Shown one piece after another: positions 32,131 to 40,164 of a stretch of DNA of 64,000 bases; positions within the stretch are counted from its first letter, which is position 1; each line of letters starts with the position of its first letter. Both the position numbers and the translations under genes were made by a program. The stretch comes from Kitasatospora sp. MMS16-BH015. GTDB taxonomy: Bacteria > Actinomycetota > Actinomycetes > Streptomycetales > Streptomycetaceae. The stretch covers positions 7,083,001 to 7,147,000 of the forward strand of contig NZ_CP025394.1 in the NCBI RefSeq assembly GCF_002943525.1, in the 5' to 3' direction. Under the pieces are notes generated by a model. That model saw nothing but the letters and a program-made list of their open reading frames with translations. It did no database searches and had not been told where the DNA came from.

Positions 32131-33033
32131 TCAGCCCACCACGGGCCCGCAGGTCATGAAGTACGGCAGGGCGGCCGCCACCAGCCCGAGCAGCAGGATG
32201 CCGCCCCGTACGGCCGGGTGCAGCGGGGCCGAGGGCCGCAGCAGCCGCCGCAGGCGGGTGAGCACCGCCGCGCTCCCGGCCGCGAAGGCGGCCCGGGGCA
32301 CGCCGCCCGCGGCGACCTCGCACATCGCGTCCGCCAGCGCCCGCGCCGAGCTGCTGCGCAGCGCGCGGTCGTCGCAGACCATCTCGAGCAGCTCGGCCGT
32401 GCTCTCCCGGGCCGCGGTGGCCAGCGGGAGCCCGGGGAAGGCCCGGGCGAAGGCCTCCACGGCGGCGGTGGCCAGGTGGTGCCGGCCGGTCAGGTGGGCC
32501 CGCTCGTGGGCGAGCACGGCCTGGAGCTGGGCGGTGGTCAGCGCGTTCAGGGCGCCGCTGGTGAGCACCACCCGCGGGCGGCGGCCGGGCAGGCAGTACG
32601 CGGCGGGGGTCTCGTGGTCGAGCACCACCGCGCGCAGCTCCGGGGCCGGGCGGCCGACCAGTTCGAGCAGTTCGGCGTGCCGGCCGCGCCGGCGGCGGGC
32701 CTCCAGGGTGACCCAGCCGAACCAGGCGGCCGGCCAGAGCGCGGTGAGCCCGATCGGCACCAGCACGTCGAGGCCCTCGGCGCCGTGCGGGGCGGAGTCC
32801 GGGTCGTCCAGCCGGGCGGCGGCGGTGCCGAGCAGGCCGTGCAGGTGCTCGCTGGAGGCGGGCAGGTGGTACCAGGCCAGGGCCAGCGAGACCACGAAGG
32901 AGACCATCAGCGCCTGCCAGAGCAGCACGGCGATCCGGGGCGCGCGCTCCACCCAGGCGGCCCGGGCCAGCCGCCCGGGCACCGCGCACCCGATCAGCGC
33001 CGCGTACCCCGCCAGGACGAGGGAGCCGATCAC
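32131..33033 (-). CDS. M56-family membrane metallopeptidase (BlaR1/MecR1-like, HtpX-like core)
   Basis: 300 residues, GTG start overlapping the BlaI stop (GTGA). Several membrane helices surround a zinc-peptidase core LAHERAHLTGRHH (H-E-x-x-H), with a downstream Glu in ESTAELLEMVCDDRAL. There is no beta-lactam sensor domain, so the signal is unknown. It is coupled to a BlaI-type repressor, a pairing in which the peptidase usually inactivates the repressor. Similar actinobacterial pairs occur near copper genes. Confidence 0.85.
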   Translation of the reverse strand: MIGSLVLAGYAALIGCAVPGRLARAAWVERAPRIAVLLWQALMVSFVVSLALAWYHLPASSEHLHGLLGTAAARLDDPDSAPHGAEGLDVLVPIGLTALWPAAWFGWVTLEARRRRGRHAELLELVGRPAPELRAVVLDHETPAAYCLPGRRPRVVLTSGALNALTTAQLQAVLAHERAHLTGRHHLATAAVEAFARAFPGLPLATAARESTAELLEMVCDDRALRSSSARALADAMCEVAAGGVPRAAFAAGSAAVLTRLRRLLRPSAPLHPAVRGGILLLGLVAAALPYFMTCGPVVG

Positions 33034-33476
33034 TCCTGCTCGCCGGAGCCGTCGGCGGCGGTCGCACCGGTGGCGGCGGCACTCGCACCGGGCGCACCGG
33101 CGGCTGGTGCGGCCGGGGCACCCTGGGTGAGCGAGTGCAGCGCCTGCCGCAGGGCCTCCTGCTCGTCCGGCGTGATCCGCTCGACGAAGTGGGCCAGCGC
33201 GCTGGAGCGGTCGGCGCTCACGCCGAGCGCGTCCTGCATCAGTGCGGCGGTGTACGACTCGCGGCTGCGGGTGGGCTCGTAGAGCCAGGCCCGGCGCTCC
33301 TTCTCCCGGCGCAGCAGGCCCTTGTGGAAGAGGATGTCGGCCACCGTCATGACGGTGGTGTACGCCAGCGGGCGCTTGCGGTTGAGGTCGTCGACCACCT
33401 CGCGCACGGTGGCCGGCCGGCCCCAACTCCACAGGCGGTCCATGATCTCGGCCTCCAGCTCGCCCAGCCGCCGCAC
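33030..33476 (-). CDS. BlaI/MecI/CopY-family transcriptional repressor
   Basis: Winged-helix repressor of about 148 residues: VRRLGELEAEIMDRLWSWGR, ATVREVVDDLNRKRPLAYTT and VMTVADILFHKGLLRREKER are typical. The C-terminal third is Ala/Pro-rich. I take GTG 33476 (GGGGAGCCGAG upstream) by comparison with the paralogue at 63836; GTG 33509 would add eleven residues. Coupled to the M56 peptidase. Confidence 0.85.
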   Translation of the reverse strand: MRRLGELEAEIMDRLWSWGRPATVREVVDDLNRKRPLAYTTVMTVADILFHKGLLRREKERRAWLYEPTRSRESYTAALMQDALGVSADRSSALAHFVERITPDEQEALRQALHSLTQGAPAAPAAGAPGASAAATGATAADGSGEQE

Positions 33477-33594
33477 CTCGGCTCCCCTCACCGCGTCCGC
33501 TCCCCCCACCGTGGCCTCCCGTCGGTTCGGCCCACATCGTAGACCGTCCGCGGAGCGGCCGGGAAGGCGCGCGGGGCGGCTGCGTCGAGTTGGC

Positions 33595-33621
33595 TAAATA
33601 CCTCAGGGGGGTACGGTATCC
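33595..33621. promoter_or_regulatory. CsoR-like operator between blaI-type gene and trans-sulfuration gene
   Basis: TAAATACCTCAGGGGGGTACGGTATCC has an ATACC-GGGGGGTAC-GGTAT layout like CsoR operators. It lies 120 bp upstream of each divergent gene. Confidence 0.45.
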
Positions 33622-33744
33622 GACGAGATCGGCGCATCATGGCTGGTCAGCATGGTTGGTCAGCGCCGCCTTCCGGTGGGCGACTTGACGAAGCCCGGTC
33701 GGAGGGGCCGTTCCGACGGGCTCTCGGCGCGCATCCTGTCCGGC

Positions 33745-34989
33745 ATGACCACCGAGACTGCCGACCCCCACGCGCCCGGCCGGGAGCTGCGCCCGGAGAC
33801 CAAGGCCGTGCACCCCGTGGTGCCACCGCTCGCGGGCGGCCGACCGCTCAGCCCGCCGATCTACCAGACCTCCGGCTTCGCCTTCGAGAGCGCCGAGGAG
33901 ATCGCCGGGGCGATGGCCGGCCCCGAGGGCGCCTTCGTCTACACCCGCCGGGGCAACCCCACCACCCGCGCGCTGGAGACGGCGCTGGCCGAGCTGGAGG
34001 GCGGGGCCGCCGCGATCGCCACCGCCTCCGGGATGGGTGCGATCAGTGCCGCGCTGCTCGCCCTGCTGCGCCCGGGCGACCACGTGGTGGCCCAACGCTG
34101 CCTGTACGGCGGCACCTTCGCCGTGCTGGGCGACCTGGCGGCCCGGTACGGCATCGAGGTGACCTCCATCGCCGGGGAGAGCCCGGCCGAGGTGGCCGAG
34201 GTGGTGCGGCCGACCAGCAGGCTGCTCTACCTGGAGACCATCGCCAACCCGATGACCCAGGTGAGCGACCTGCCCGCGATGCTCGCGGCGGGCCGGGCGG
34301 CCGGGCTGCTCGGGGTGGTGGACAACTCGCTGGCCTCGCCGCTGCTCTGCCGCCCGATCGAGCAGGGCGCCGATCTGGTGGTGCACTCCACCACCAAGTA
34401 CCTGGCCGGCCACTCGGACGTGATCGGCGGAGCGCTGGTCTTCGCGGACGCCGCCCTGCACCGTGAGGTCTGGGGCCGGGCGGTCGAACTCGGCGCCACC
34501 GCCGACCCGTTCGCGGCCTGGCTCACCCTGCGCGGGATGCAGACCCTGCCGCTGCGGATGCGCCAGCACTGCGCGGGGGCGGCGCTGCTGGCCGAACGGC
34601 TGGCCGCTCACCCGGCGGTGTCCGCCGTGCACTGGCCGGGGCTGCCCACCCACCCGAGCCATGCCGTCGCCTCTCGGGTGCTCGACGGCTACGGCGGGGT
34701 GCTGGCCTTCGACCTGGCCGGTGGCCGGGCGGCCGGGCGGCGGTTCGTGGAGGGGGTGCGGCTGGCCTCGCTGGCGCTCTCGCTCGGCGGGGTGGAGACG
34801 CTGGTGACCCACCCGGCCTCCACCTCCCACCGCGAACTGGGCGAGGCCGAGTTGGCGGCGGCCGGGATCGGCGCGGGCACCGTGCGGGTGGCCGTGGGCA
34901 TCGAGCACCCGGAGGACCTGTGGGCCGATTTCGCCGGAGCGCTGGCCGGGGTGGACGTCCCTTCCGTCCCTCGTGCGACGCGACCCTGA
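33745..34989 (+). CDS. PLP-dependent trans-sulfuration enzyme (cystathionine gamma-synthase/lyase family)
   Basis: About 414 residues from MTTETADPHAPGRELRPETK. Family motifs: SPPIYQTSGFAFES, YTRRGNPTTRALETALAELEGG, the PLP loop ASGMGAIS, DNSLASPLLCRPIEQGADLVVH and the Schiff-base lysine in HSTTKYLAGHSDVIGG, ending GVETLVTHPASTSH. The family makes or breaks cystathionine, or sulfhydrylates homoserine esters; the exact reaction is not distinguishable. It precedes a SAM/methionine-cycle cluster, fitting sulfur supply. The ATG at 33745 lacks a strong ribosome site. Confidence 0.88.
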   Translation: MTTETADPHAPGRELRPETKAVHPVVPPLAGGRPLSPPIYQTSGFAFESAEEIAGAMAGPEGAFVYTRRGNPTTRALETALAELEGGAAAIATASGMGAISAALLALLRPGDHVVAQRCLYGGTFAVLGDLAARYGIEVTSIAGESPAEVAEVVRPTSRLLYLETIANPMTQVSDLPAMLAAGRAAGLLGVVDNSLASPLLCRPIEQGADLVVHSTTKYLAGHSDVIGGALVFADAALHREVWGRAVELGATADPFAAWLTLRGMQTLPLRMRQHCAGAALLAERLAAHPAVSAVHWPGLPTHPSHAVASRVLDGYGGVLAFDLAGGRAAGRRFVEGVRLASLALSLGGVETLVTHPASTSHRELGEAELAAAGIGAGTVRVAVGIEHPEDLWADFAGALAGVDVPSVPRATRP

Positions 34990-35010
34990 CAGAGTATCGA
35001 GGGCGGCTAG

Positions 35011-35047
35011 ATTTGGCTTGACCAAATAAACGGAACGCTCATATGTT
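35011..35047 (+). promoter_or_regulatory. Palindromic operator overlapping a sigma-70-like promoter
   Basis: ATTTGG-CTTGA-CCAAAT (35011-35027) is a perfect 6-5-6 inverted repeat. Inside it TTGACC (35018-35023) could be a -35 box, with TATGTT (35042-35047) as -10 at 18-bp spacing. The overlap suggests repression. The same half-sites and spacing recur at 50566-50582. Confidence 0.65.
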
Positions 35048-35101
35048 GAAATCGCCCGTGCGGGCTCATGTACCCCAGACAGTCAGACAAGGGGCCAACA
35101 G

Positions 35102-35581
35102 ATGCTTTACTTCGAGGACTTCAAGGCCGGAGACGTCCACGACCTCGGGCTGGTCTCGCTCACCGAGCAGGAGATCATCGACTTCGGCACCCAGTGGGAC
35201 CCGCAGCCCTTCCACGTGGACCGGGAGGCGGCCGCCGCCTCCGTGTACGGCGGGCTGATCGCCAGCGGCTGGCAGACGGCCTCGATGTTCATGCGCCGCT
35301 ACGTGGACGGGCTGCTCTCGGAGAGCTCCTGCGCGGGCTCGCCCGGGGTGGACGAGATCCGCTACCACCAGCCCGTCCGGGCGGGCGACAAGCTCCGGGC
35401 CAAGGTCTACATCCTCGGCTCCCGGCGCTCGTTCAGCTGCCCCGACACCGGCGTGGTGCAGCCGCGCTGCCAGCTGGAGACGGAGGACGGCACGGTCGTC
35501 TTCAGCATGATCCTGCACAGCACCTTCGTGCGCCGATCCAGCCGCACCTTCGGTCGTTCGCTCGACCCGTGTCACCCGTAA
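35102..35581 (+). CDS. MaoC-like hotdog-fold dehydratase
   Basis: 159 residues; FGTQWDPQPFHVDREAAAAS and VYGGLIASGWQTASMFMRR are the MaoC/R-hydratase signature (D-x-x-P-F-H-x-D with the catalytic Asp and His). Members hydrate or dehydrate acyl thioesters, so a carrier-bound substrate is plausible. AAGGGG precedes the ATG. It is the first gene of a long + strand run with gaps of 1-150 bp up to 49129, directly after the palindromic operator. Confidence 0.85.
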   Translation: MLYFEDFKAGDVHDLGLVSLTEQEIIDFGTQWDPQPFHVDREAAAASVYGGLIASGWQTASMFMRRYVDGLLSESSCAGSPGVDEIRYHQPVRAGDKLRAKVYILGSRRSFSCPDTGVVQPRCQLETEDGTVVFSMILHSTFVRRSSRTFGRSLDPCHP

Positions 35582-35637
35582 CACCAATGCCGCACCACAT
35601 CACTGACGCATCGTCACTCAAGACGAAGGGGCCTCCC

Positions 35638-36462
35638 GTGGAAGCCGTATCCCGTACCGCCCAGTGGACCGCCGCCGCGCGCGCCCTGGAATCCGAGCGG
35701 GAGAGCCCGCTGTTCGTCGACCCCTACGCCCGCACGGTGGCCGCCGAGGTCGGCTTCCAGCTCCTGGAGCGCTACGCGGGTGCCGGCACGGTGGAGTTCC
35801 TGGCGATCCGCACCACCTACCTGGACCGGGCGATCGGCCAGGCCGTGGCCGAGCAGGGCCTGCGGCAGATCGTCTTCGTCGCCTCGGGCATGGACACCCG
35901 CCCGTACCGGCTGACCTGGCCCGAGGGGGTCACCGTCTTCGAGCTGGACCGGCCCGCCCTGCTGGCGGCCAAGGCCGAGCTGCTGGCCGGGGCCGAGCTG
36001 CCCGCCGGGGTGGAGCGCCGTCCGGTGGCGGTGGACCTCGCCGGGGAGTGGCTGGGCTCGCTGGTCGAGGCCGGCTGGCAGGGCGGGGAGCCCACCCTCT
36101 GGGTGGTCGAGGGGCTGCTCTTCTTCCTGCCGGAGGACGCCGTGCGCCGGCTGCTCGGCACCATCTGCGAGCGGACCGCCGACGGCAGCGTGCTGCTCGG
36201 CGACGTGGCCAGCCGGGTCTCGCTGCAGAACAAGCTGGCCGGCTCCTTCCTGAACGCGCTCAAGGAGGACGACTCGGCCTGGCTGTTCGGCACCGACGAG
36301 CCGGAGAAGTTCCTGGCCGAGTGCGGCTGGATCGTCCGCGAGGTCAAGCAGCCCGGTGAGGAGGGCGCCGCGTTCGGCCGCTGGCCGTACCCGGTGGTGG
36401 CCCGCGAGGTGCCGCGGGTGCCGCGCTCCTTCCTCTTCACCCTCGACGTCCCGCAGCGCTGA
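35638..36462 (+). CDS. SAM-dependent methyltransferase, PPM1/LCMT-like
   Basis: 274 residues starting VEAVSRTAQWTAAARALESE, the hallmark N-terminus of the actinobacterial leucine-carboxyl-methyltransferase-like family, with VFVASGMDTRPYRLTW as the SAM-binding motif, VFELDRPALLAAK and TLWVVEGLLFFLP. Family members O-methylate small carboxylates or hydroxyls. GTG 35638 is chosen because AAGGGG precedes it; an ATG at 35587 would add 17 residues without a ribosome site. Second gene of the cluster. Confidence 0.88.
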   Translation: MEAVSRTAQWTAAARALESERESPLFVDPYARTVAAEVGFQLLERYAGAGTVEFLAIRTTYLDRAIGQAVAEQGLRQIVFVASGMDTRPYRLTWPEGVTVFELDRPALLAAKAELLAGAELPAGVERRPVAVDLAGEWLGSLVEAGWQGGEPTLWVVEGLLFFLPEDAVRRLLGTICERTADGSVLLGDVASRVSLQNKLAGSFLNALKEDDSAWLFGTDEPEKFLAECGWIVREVKQPGEEGAAFGRWPYPVVAREVPRVPRSFLFTLDVPQR

Positions 36463-36486
36463 CCCGCCGATCCAGGAGAGAGCACG

Positions 36487-37536
36487 ATGAGCGAGACCAA
36501 GACCGAGTTCCATCAGCGCGTGATCACCGACGCCGGGGCGGCCGTGCGCGGCCTGACCGTGGCGATCGGCGAGCGGATGGGCCTGTACCGGGCGCTGCAC
36601 GGCGCGGGCGAGGTCACCATAGGCGAGTTCGCGAAGCTGGCCGACCTGCAGGAGATGTACGCCCGCGAGTGGCTGCACGCCCAGGTGAGCGCCGACTACG
36701 TGAGCCACGACCCGGCCGGTGACACCTACTGGCTGAGCGAGACCCAGGCCGCCGTGCTCGGCGACCCGCAGAGCACGACCTACGCGGCCACCTTCTTCAC
36801 CGCGCTCAAGGCGCTCTACGCCACCGAGGACCTGCTGGTCGAGGCGTACCGCAAGGGCGGCGGGGTCGGCTGGGCCGACCACCACGCGAGCCTGGACGCC
36901 GGCATGGGCGCCTACTTCGTGCCCGGCTACCGGGCCAACCTGGTCTCGAAGTGGATCCCCGCGCTGGAGGGCATGGCCGAGCTGCTCGCCGAGGGCGGCA
37001 AGGTGGCCGACATCGGCTGCGGCCCCGGCTACGCGACCCTGATGATCGCCGAGGCCTTCCCGAACGCCACCGTCCACGGCTACGACTACTCCGAGGAGGC
37101 CATCGCCCAGGCCCGCCGGAACGCCGAGGAGGCCGGGATGGCCGACCGGGTGGTCTTCGAGGTCGCGCCGGCCGAGGGGTACCCGGGCGAGGACTACGAC
37201 CTGATCACCTTCTTCAACGTGGTGCACGACCTCGGCGACCCCGAGACCGCCGCCCGCGAGGTACTGCGCGCGCTCGCGCCGAACGGCACCTGGATGATCG
37301 TCGAGCCCAACGCCCACGAGGCGGTCCAGGACAACACCAGCCCGGCCGGCCGGCTCTTCATGAGCCTCTCCGCCGTGATGTGCCTCCCGGTGGCCGCGGC
37401 CCAGGAGGGCCCGTACGCCCTGGGCAACCACTCGGGCGAGCCGGCCCTGCGGGCCATCGCCGAGAAGGCCGGCTTCACCCGCTGGCGCCGCGCCACCGAC
37501 TCGGCCGTCAGCGCCGTGTACGAGGCCCGCCCCTGA
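36487..37536 (+). CDS. SAM-dependent methyltransferase with N-terminal winged helix
   Basis: 349 residues. Residues 1-100 form a winged-helix dimerisation domain (VAIGERMGLYRALHGAGEVT, LADLQEMYAREWLHAQVSAD), as in Rv2258c-like and O-methyltransferases; the catalytic domain has KVADIGCGPGYATLMIAEAF (SAM loop) and YDYSEEAIAQARRNAEEAG. FFNVVHDLGDPE may carry the catalytic His. It is 24 bp after the preceding gene with GGAGAGAG. Substrate unknown; with its neighbour it creates demand for SAM that the downstream SAM cycle can meet. Confidence 0.88.
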   Translation: MSETKTEFHQRVITDAGAAVRGLTVAIGERMGLYRALHGAGEVTIGEFAKLADLQEMYAREWLHAQVSADYVSHDPAGDTYWLSETQAAVLGDPQSTTYAATFFTALKALYATEDLLVEAYRKGGGVGWADHHASLDAGMGAYFVPGYRANLVSKWIPALEGMAELLAEGGKVADIGCGPGYATLMIAEAFPNATVHGYDYSEEAIAQARRNAEEAGMADRVVFEVAPAEGYPGEDYDLITFFNVVHDLGDPETAAREVLRALAPNGTWMIVEPNAHEAVQDNTSPAGRLFMSLSAVMCLPVAAAQEGPYALGNHSGEPALRAIAEKAGFTRWRRATDSAVSAVYEARP

Positions 37537-37576
37537 CCCGGGCCCAGCCCCCTCGACCGTTCCCCCGGAGGTACCG

Positions 37577-38473
37577 ATGGCCACGGCCACGCTCGAAGTG
37601 AACGACCGGTTCCGCGAGTTGCTCGACCGGCTCACCCAGAAGTCGATCGACGACTACTACAACCCCTACCAGCGCTTCGTCTGGGCCGACTCGCTGGCGG
37701 ACGACCAGTGGTGGATGAGCCCCGACCTGCTGTCGGTGTACGGCACCCCGCTCTTCGACAGCTACGACGAGAAGACGCTCAAGGCCCTCTCCAAGTGGGA
37801 GAGCATCAACTTCTACAGCCTCAACGTGCACGGCATCCGCGAGCTGCTGATCGAGGTGGTGGGCCGCGTCCAGACGCCTGCCTTCGACGTGCCCTCGGAC
37901 TTCTTCCACCACTTCATCGGTGAGGAGAACGAGCACATGTGGTTCTTCGCCGAGTTCTGCAAGCGGTACGGCGGCAAGCTCTACGCCGGACCGCCCGCGC
38001 TGAAGAACCCGGCCGCCGAGAAGTACGAGCTCGAGGTGGAGAACTTCCTGGTCTTCGCCCGGATCCTCTTCTTCGAGGAGATGGTGGACTTCTACAACAC
38101 CCGGATGGCCCAGGACACTTCGCTCTGCGAGACGATCCGCCAGGTCAACCGGATCCACCACGAGGACGAGTCCCGGCACATCGCCTTCGGCCGCGAGCTG
38201 GTGGCCCACCTGCACGCCCGGATGAAGGCCGCCGTCAGAGCCGAGCGGGTCCGCGAGGTGGAGCAGTACCTCAAGCGGTACATCGTCTTCAGCCTGCACT
38301 CCTTCTACAACCCGCACGTCTACCGGGACGCCGGCCTGGCCGACCCGCTGGGCGTGCGCGAGACGCTGATCGCCGCCGAGGGCCGCCGGGCCGCCGAGCG
38401 CAAGGTGATCCGCAAGCCGATGGCCTTCTTCCTGAAGTCGGGCATCTTCACCGACGACACCCTGCCGGCCTGA
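37577..38473 (+). CDS. AurF/CmlI-like diiron oxygenase
   Basis: 298 residues, helical ferritin-like fold. Candidate iron ligands: Glu75 (KWESIN), Glu117 and His120 (GEENEHMWFF), Glu167 or Glu168 (FFEEMVDF), and His194-x3-Glu198-x2-His201 (HHEDESRHIAFGR), matching the AurF spacing H-x3-E-x2-H and E-x2-H. AurF-type enzymes oxidise amines to hydroxylamines or nitro groups; PvfB-type relatives act on carrier-bound amino acids. The cluster includes a carrier protein and amino-acid ligase, so a tethered amino acid is a likely substrate. GGAGG before the ATG. Confidence 0.85.
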   Translation: MATATLEVNDRFRELLDRLTQKSIDDYYNPYQRFVWADSLADDQWWMSPDLLSVYGTPLFDSYDEKTLKALSKWESINFYSLNVHGIRELLIEVVGRVQTPAFDVPSDFFHHFIGEENEHMWFFAEFCKRYGGKLYAGPPALKNPAAEKYELEVENFLVFARILFFEEMVDFYNTRMAQDTSLCETIRQVNRIHHEDESRHIAFGRELVAHLHARMKAAVRAERVREVEQYLKRYIVFSLHSFYNPHVYRDAGLADPLGVRETLIAAEGRRAAERKVIRKPMAFFLKSGIFTDDTLPA

Positions 38474-38485
38474 CCCGAGGTGACC

Positions 38486-39319
38486 ATGATCGAGACCGCC
38501 ATCGAGCGCAACGGACTCTCCGCGCTCGGCCCCGAGGCGACCGGCCTGCTCCGCCTGCTCGACGACACCTTCGCCGGGTGGGGCACCGAGGCCGGCGCGC
38601 TCGCGATGACCATGCCGCCGGTGCTGCCGGCGGCCGAGCTCAAGAAGCTCGACTACTACGACAACTTCCCGCACCAGGCCATCCTGGCCGCCCCGCTCGA
38701 CCTCGCGAGCCGCGAGAGCGCGCCCTTCGACGATCAGGCCGGCGCCTTCCCGCAGGCCGCCCTGGAGCCGGCCGGCCTCGGCCTGCCCTCGGCCGCCTGT
38801 TACGGCATCTACCTGCACCACGCGGGCACCGAGCTGGCGGCCAACACCCTGATCACGGTGGTCGGCCGCTGCTTCCGCAAGGAGACGCACTACGAGAACC
38901 TGCGCCGGCTGCTCGGCTTCCACATGCGGGAGATCGTCGCGCTCGGCACGCGCGAGCACGTCGAGGCGCACCTGAAGCGCTCCACCGAGCGGATCACCGC
39001 CTTCGCCGAGGCGCTCGACCTGCCGCTGCGCAATGAGGCCGCCACCGACCCGTTCTACGACCGGGGCGGCGCCCGGCTGCTGCTCCAGCAACTCTCGCCG
39101 GTCAAGCACGAGTTCCTGTACGAGGACCTGGCCATCGCCTCGGTCAACGTGCACCGGAACTTCTTCGGCGAGCGCTGCGACATCACCCTGGACGGCGAGC
39201 CGGTCTTCACCAGTTGCGTCGCCTTCGGCCTGGAGCGCTGGCTCTCCGCGCTCACCCGCCGGCACGGCAGCTGGCCGGCCGCCACCGAAGCCGTCCTGCG
39301 GGCAGCGGCGGCGGTCTGA
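38486..39319 (+). CDS. Amino acid:[carrier protein] ligase-like protein (class II aaRS homologue)
   Basis: 277 residues resembling Bll0957-type amino acid:[carrier protein] ligases, which are truncated relatives of atypical seryl-tRNA synthetases that charge a phosphopantetheine arm instead of tRNA. Motif 2 is at GRCFRKE (127-133) with RRLLGFHMREIVALG; motif 3 is TSCVAFGLERWLSAL (242-256). Likely zinc ligands are Cys105, Glu149 and Cys244. SPVKHEFLYEDLAIASVNVH and HRNFFGE complete the pattern. It lacks a tRNA-binding arm. ATG 38486 has GAGG five bases upstream. The amino acid cannot be read by eye. Confidence 0.85.
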   Translation: MIETAIERNGLSALGPEATGLLRLLDDTFAGWGTEAGALAMTMPPVLPAAELKKLDYYDNFPHQAILAAPLDLASRESAPFDDQAGAFPQAALEPAGLGLPSAACYGIYLHHAGTELAANTLITVVGRCFRKETHYENLRRLLGFHMREIVALGTREHVEAHLKRSTERITAFAEALDLPLRNEAATDPFYDRGGARLLLQQLSPVKHEFLYEDLAIASVNVHRNFFGERCDITLDGEPVFTSCVAFGLERWLSALTRRHGSWPAATEAVLRAAAAV

Positions 39320-39320
39320 G

Positions 39321-39743
39321 GTGGCGCACGGCACCACCGTCCCGGACCGGTCGGCCGCCCCCTGGGGCCCGCTCGGCTTGGACATCGTCTCCGCGCAGCG
39401 GGTGCGAGGCATCATCGAGGAGCACGGCGAGGCCTTCCTGAGCCGGATGCTCACCGAGCGTGAACTCGCCGACTGCCGGGTGGACACCGGGCTGCACCTG
39501 CTCACCGTCTGCGGCCGGATCGCCGCGAAGGAGGCCGCGTTCAAGGCCCTCCGGGTGACCGGCCGCCCGATGCCCTGGCTGGAGATCGAGATCCGGCGCG
39601 GCCCCGGTGGCTGGCCCACGGTCGAACTCTTCGGTGAGGCCGCCGCGTTGGCCGCCGAGGCGGGCATCGAGCGGATCGGGGTGAGCATTAGCCACGACGT
39701 CGACTACGCCGTCGCGGTGGGCGCCCCACTGCCGACCGACTGA
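39321..39743 (+). CDS. Holo-[acyl-carrier-protein] synthase (AcpS-type phosphopantetheinyl transferase)
   Basis: 140 residues: LGLDIVSAQRV carries the first Mg-binding Asp, CGRIAAKEAAFKAL the second Glu and catalytic Lys, and SISHDVDYAVAV the C-terminal strand. It transfers 4'-phosphopantetheine from CoA to a Ser on a carrier protein. A dedicated AcpS beside the carrier gene 39817 suggests it activates that protein. GTG 39321 is one base after the previous stop; the start is not well marked and could be slightly later. Confidence 0.83.
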   Translation: MAHGTTVPDRSAAPWGPLGLDIVSAQRVRGIIEEHGEAFLSRMLTERELADCRVDTGLHLLTVCGRIAAKEAAFKALRVTGRPMPWLEIEIRRGPGGWPTVELFGEAAALAAEAGIERIGVSISHDVDYAVAVGAPLPTD

Positions 39744-39816
39744 CGTGGTCTGCATGCGACCGAGTCAACTTCCTTGTTTCACAAACTATTTGATACCCCA
39801 CCAGAGGAGAATCACC

Positions 39817-40059
39817 ATGAGCAACCAGCTGGATCAGGTCAAGGCGTGGCTCCTCAAGCGGCACCCCGAGCGCGAGGACATCGCGCCGGACCTCGACCTG
39901 ATTGAGAACCGACTGATCGATTCGCTCTCGTTCGTGGAGTTCGTTTTCATGCTGGAGCAGGTCAGTGGAACGCCGATCGACATGGATGCCCTGGAGGTCG
40001 ATGATTTGCGAAGCCTGTCCAGCATCGAGGCGCGGTACCTCGCTGCCGTGGCGAGCTGA
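39817..40059 (+). CDS. Small stand-alone carrier protein (ACP/PCP-like)
   Basis: 80 residues; the phosphopantetheine Ser is Ser36 in NRLIDSLSFVEFVF (D-S-L). Predicted four helices. Its size and position next to the class II aaRS-like ligase fit the aminoacyl carrier proteins of Bll0957-type systems, which hold a single amino acid for tailoring. AGAGGAG precedes the ATG. The 73 bp upstream are unusually AT-rich (TTTCACAAACTATTTGATAC), perhaps an extra promoter or translational enhancer. Confidence 0.88.
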   Translation: MSNQLDQVKAWLLKRHPEREDIAPDLDLIENRLIDSLSFVEFVFMLEQVSGTPIDMDALEVDDLRSLSSIEARYLAAVAS

Positions 40060-40164
40060 CCCCTGCCCGGATGCAGCATCCAGTCCGACCGGGCGGCTCC
40101 ACCGAGCCGCCCGGCGGCGGTACCTGACCCACAACCGACCCCTACCCGAAGGGCCCGCACTCAC

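Noticed and set aside
36487..37536. Winged-helix transcription factor
   Set aside because: The winged helix is the dimerisation domain of a methyltransferase; the catalytic SAM loop is intact.
37508..39688. Long minus-strand frame across the oxygenase, ligase and AcpS genes
   Set aside because: It mirrors three real genes with their own starts and conserved motifs; the reverse product has no recognisable domain.
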